Assembly: GCF_016741785.1 (NCBI RefSeq)
Contig: NZ_JAERRL010000010.1
Span: 62,001-126,000 of the forward strand
Direction: 5' to 3'
Length of the DNA stretch: 64,000 bases
Source: Streptomyces sp. 7-21
GTDB lineage: Bacteria; Actinomycetota; Actinomycetes; Streptomycetales; Streptomycetaceae
Below, piece by piece: positions 62,940-64,000 of this stretch; the first letter of the stretch is position 1, and each line of letters begins with the position of its first letter. Position numbers and translations under genes: made by a program. The notes beneath the pieces are model-generated. The model was given only the letters and a program-made list of their open reading frames with translations. It did no database searches and was not told where the DNA came from.

Positions 62940-64000
62940 TCACTTCTTCTCGAAGACGTAGAAATTGGTCTTGGCGCGGCAGAAACCCTGGAATGCTTCC
63001 ATCGGGATATTGAGAACGCCTCGCAGAATAAAGCGATCCTCTAGCCATTTTGGCAGCCATTTGTAAGTCGGCGAGAAAAAGTAGGTCTCTGGGAGCACAA
63101 TGCCTAGCCGGCCGCCTTTCATCAGTAGTCGGTGAGCACGCTCAAGGAAGACCAGGCCGATTTCGAGATCAACGTACTCGCCCGCCTTTCGGCTGGCGGC
63201 TTCAGCAATGGTGTAATTGTTACGCCGGGAATCGGTTTTGCTGACCTTCAGGTTTTTGCCAAAGGGAGGGTTCGTGATGACTACAGTGAAGGACTCATCA
63301 CTAAGGGGCTGCTGAAGATGCCGGTAATCCTTGGCCCAGCGGTCTTCCCTTATGGAGTCGCCGATGTGGATATTGACGGAGCCATCGCCAAGGCCGACCA
63401 TAATGGCGCGGGTCAACTTGACGTTGATGGAGTCCTTATCGACGCCGTATACCTGTCGGTGGGCCCACGTTCGAGCCTGCGCAGCCTTCTCTTCGGGAAT
63501 TCCCCTCACCAAGGAGAGGAAGGCCTCCGTCAGGAACCCTCCGGTTCCGCACGCCGGATCGATGATCTTATCTTCGAGCCGGATATCCATCATTTTGACG
63601 GCTGCGGAAATGACTCGCTGAGGGGTAAAGTATTGACCTTCACCTGCTTTGAGGTTGGCCCGGCGGAAGACTTGGAATGCTGAGGAAATAGCTTCTGCGC
63701 CAACGTCCAAAAGATTGAGATTGGAAAGCTCATACACCACTTCGTGAATGGTGTGATCGTCTAGGTCGAGGCTTCCCTCTCGATGCTCAGCGAACACCTC
63801 AGGGCGCAGCTTCTTCAGCTTATCGAATTGCTCCTTCATGGAACGGGCAGTAGCTGCCTCGCCCCGTGACGAAAGCTGAAACGCTACAGGCTTAGTCTCG
63901 TCGTAGGAAGCGACGGAGTCCGACTCTAGTTTAAGTAGCAGAAGATTACACAGCTCGTTGAGTTGAGATTCTGACCTTGTTGACTTGCTGTCGCGTGCGA
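62940..64000 (-). CDS. hsdM: N6-adenine DNA methylase, type I M subunit (5' end outside window)
   Basis: The frame is open to the right edge, so the start lies beyond 64000. An internal ATG at 63839 is not the start, because the upstream frame continues as NELCNLLLLKLESDSVASYD, usual HsdM sequence. GQYFTPQRVISAAVKMM, SAM-binding motif I DPACGTGGFLTEAFL, catalytic NPPFGKNL (motif IV) and PETYFFSPTYKWLP are present. The last residues are YVFEKK. It methylates adenine with the S-like subunit encoded next. A restriction subunit is not in view. Confidence 0.93.
   Translation of the reverse strand, partial: ARDSKSTRSESQLNELCNLLLLKLESDSVASYDETKPVAFQLSSRGEAATARSMKEQFDKLKKLRPEVFAEHREGSLDLDDHTIHEVVYELSNLNLLDVGAEAISSAFQVFRRANLKAGEGQYFTPQRVISAAVKMMDIRLEDKIIDPACGTGGFLTEAFLSLVRGIPEEKAAQARTWAHRQVYGVDKDSINVKLTRAIMVGLGDGSVNIHIGDSIREDRWAKDYRHLQQPLSDESFTVVITNPPFGKNLKVSKTDSRRNNYTIAEAASRKAGEYVDLEIGLVFLERAHRLLMKGGRLGIVLPETYFFSPTYKWLPKWLEDRFILRGVLNIPMEAFQGFCRAKTNFYVFEKK

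Overview
The window reads as chromosomal DNA of a Streptomyces-like actinomycete. It has very high G+C, GTG starts are common, and several gene types are typical of streptomycetes: an SSI protease inhibitor, an AfsR-type SARP regulator, an AA10 lytic polysaccharide monooxygenase with a CebR-type box, STM4014/STM4015-type genes and a class III lanthipeptide locus. Only the right end (about 58.2-64 kb) is visibly less G+C-rich and carries mobile-element and defence genes.

Left part (1-13 kb): the end of an STM401x-type cluster; a DUF6745 gene pair; a drug or peptide ABC exporter operon (small membrane protein, ATPase, FtsX-type permease) divergent from a NarL-type two-component system; a MarR regulator and alpha/beta hydrolase pair with two copies of one palindromic operator; small hypothetical genes; and tRNA-Arg(ACG) and tRNA-Ser(GCT), each followed by a strong hairpin terminator.

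Middle (13-48 kb): an SSI-type inhibitor; a giant PAS / degenerate-kinase / receiver protein; an acyl-CoA ligase; two ECF sigma factors with partner genes; a serine hydrolase; carbohydrate genes (PfkB kinase, PL8 lyase without a visible signal peptide, LPMO, a frameshifted SGNH esterase); a second FtsX-type exporter; a LysR/NmrA pair; a D-Ala-D-Ala-ligase-like enzyme coupled to an aminotransferase; a papain-like (Tox-PL) toxin candidate divergent from a SARP regulator; hydrolase, methyltransferase and regulator genes; and a KDPG aldolase.

48.4-57 kb: a compact class III lanthipeptide locus (LanKC synthetase, a 51-residue precursor with two labionin motifs, an ABC exporter). Next come a scar with remnants of a methyltransferase and a MerR regulator, then an operon of a short helical protein, a calpain-like protease and a lipoprotein.

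56.7-64 kb: two neighbouring reading frames share a TGxAxxxNGGxANxG motif. The second is fused to an N-terminally truncated tyrosine integrase. Downstream is an attP-like site: a tRNA-Ser(TGA) 3' half flanked on both sides by pairs of 11-bp-spaced repeats. Then follow an AIPR abortive-infection gene and a type I restriction-modification operon (S-like and M subunits) that runs off the right edge.
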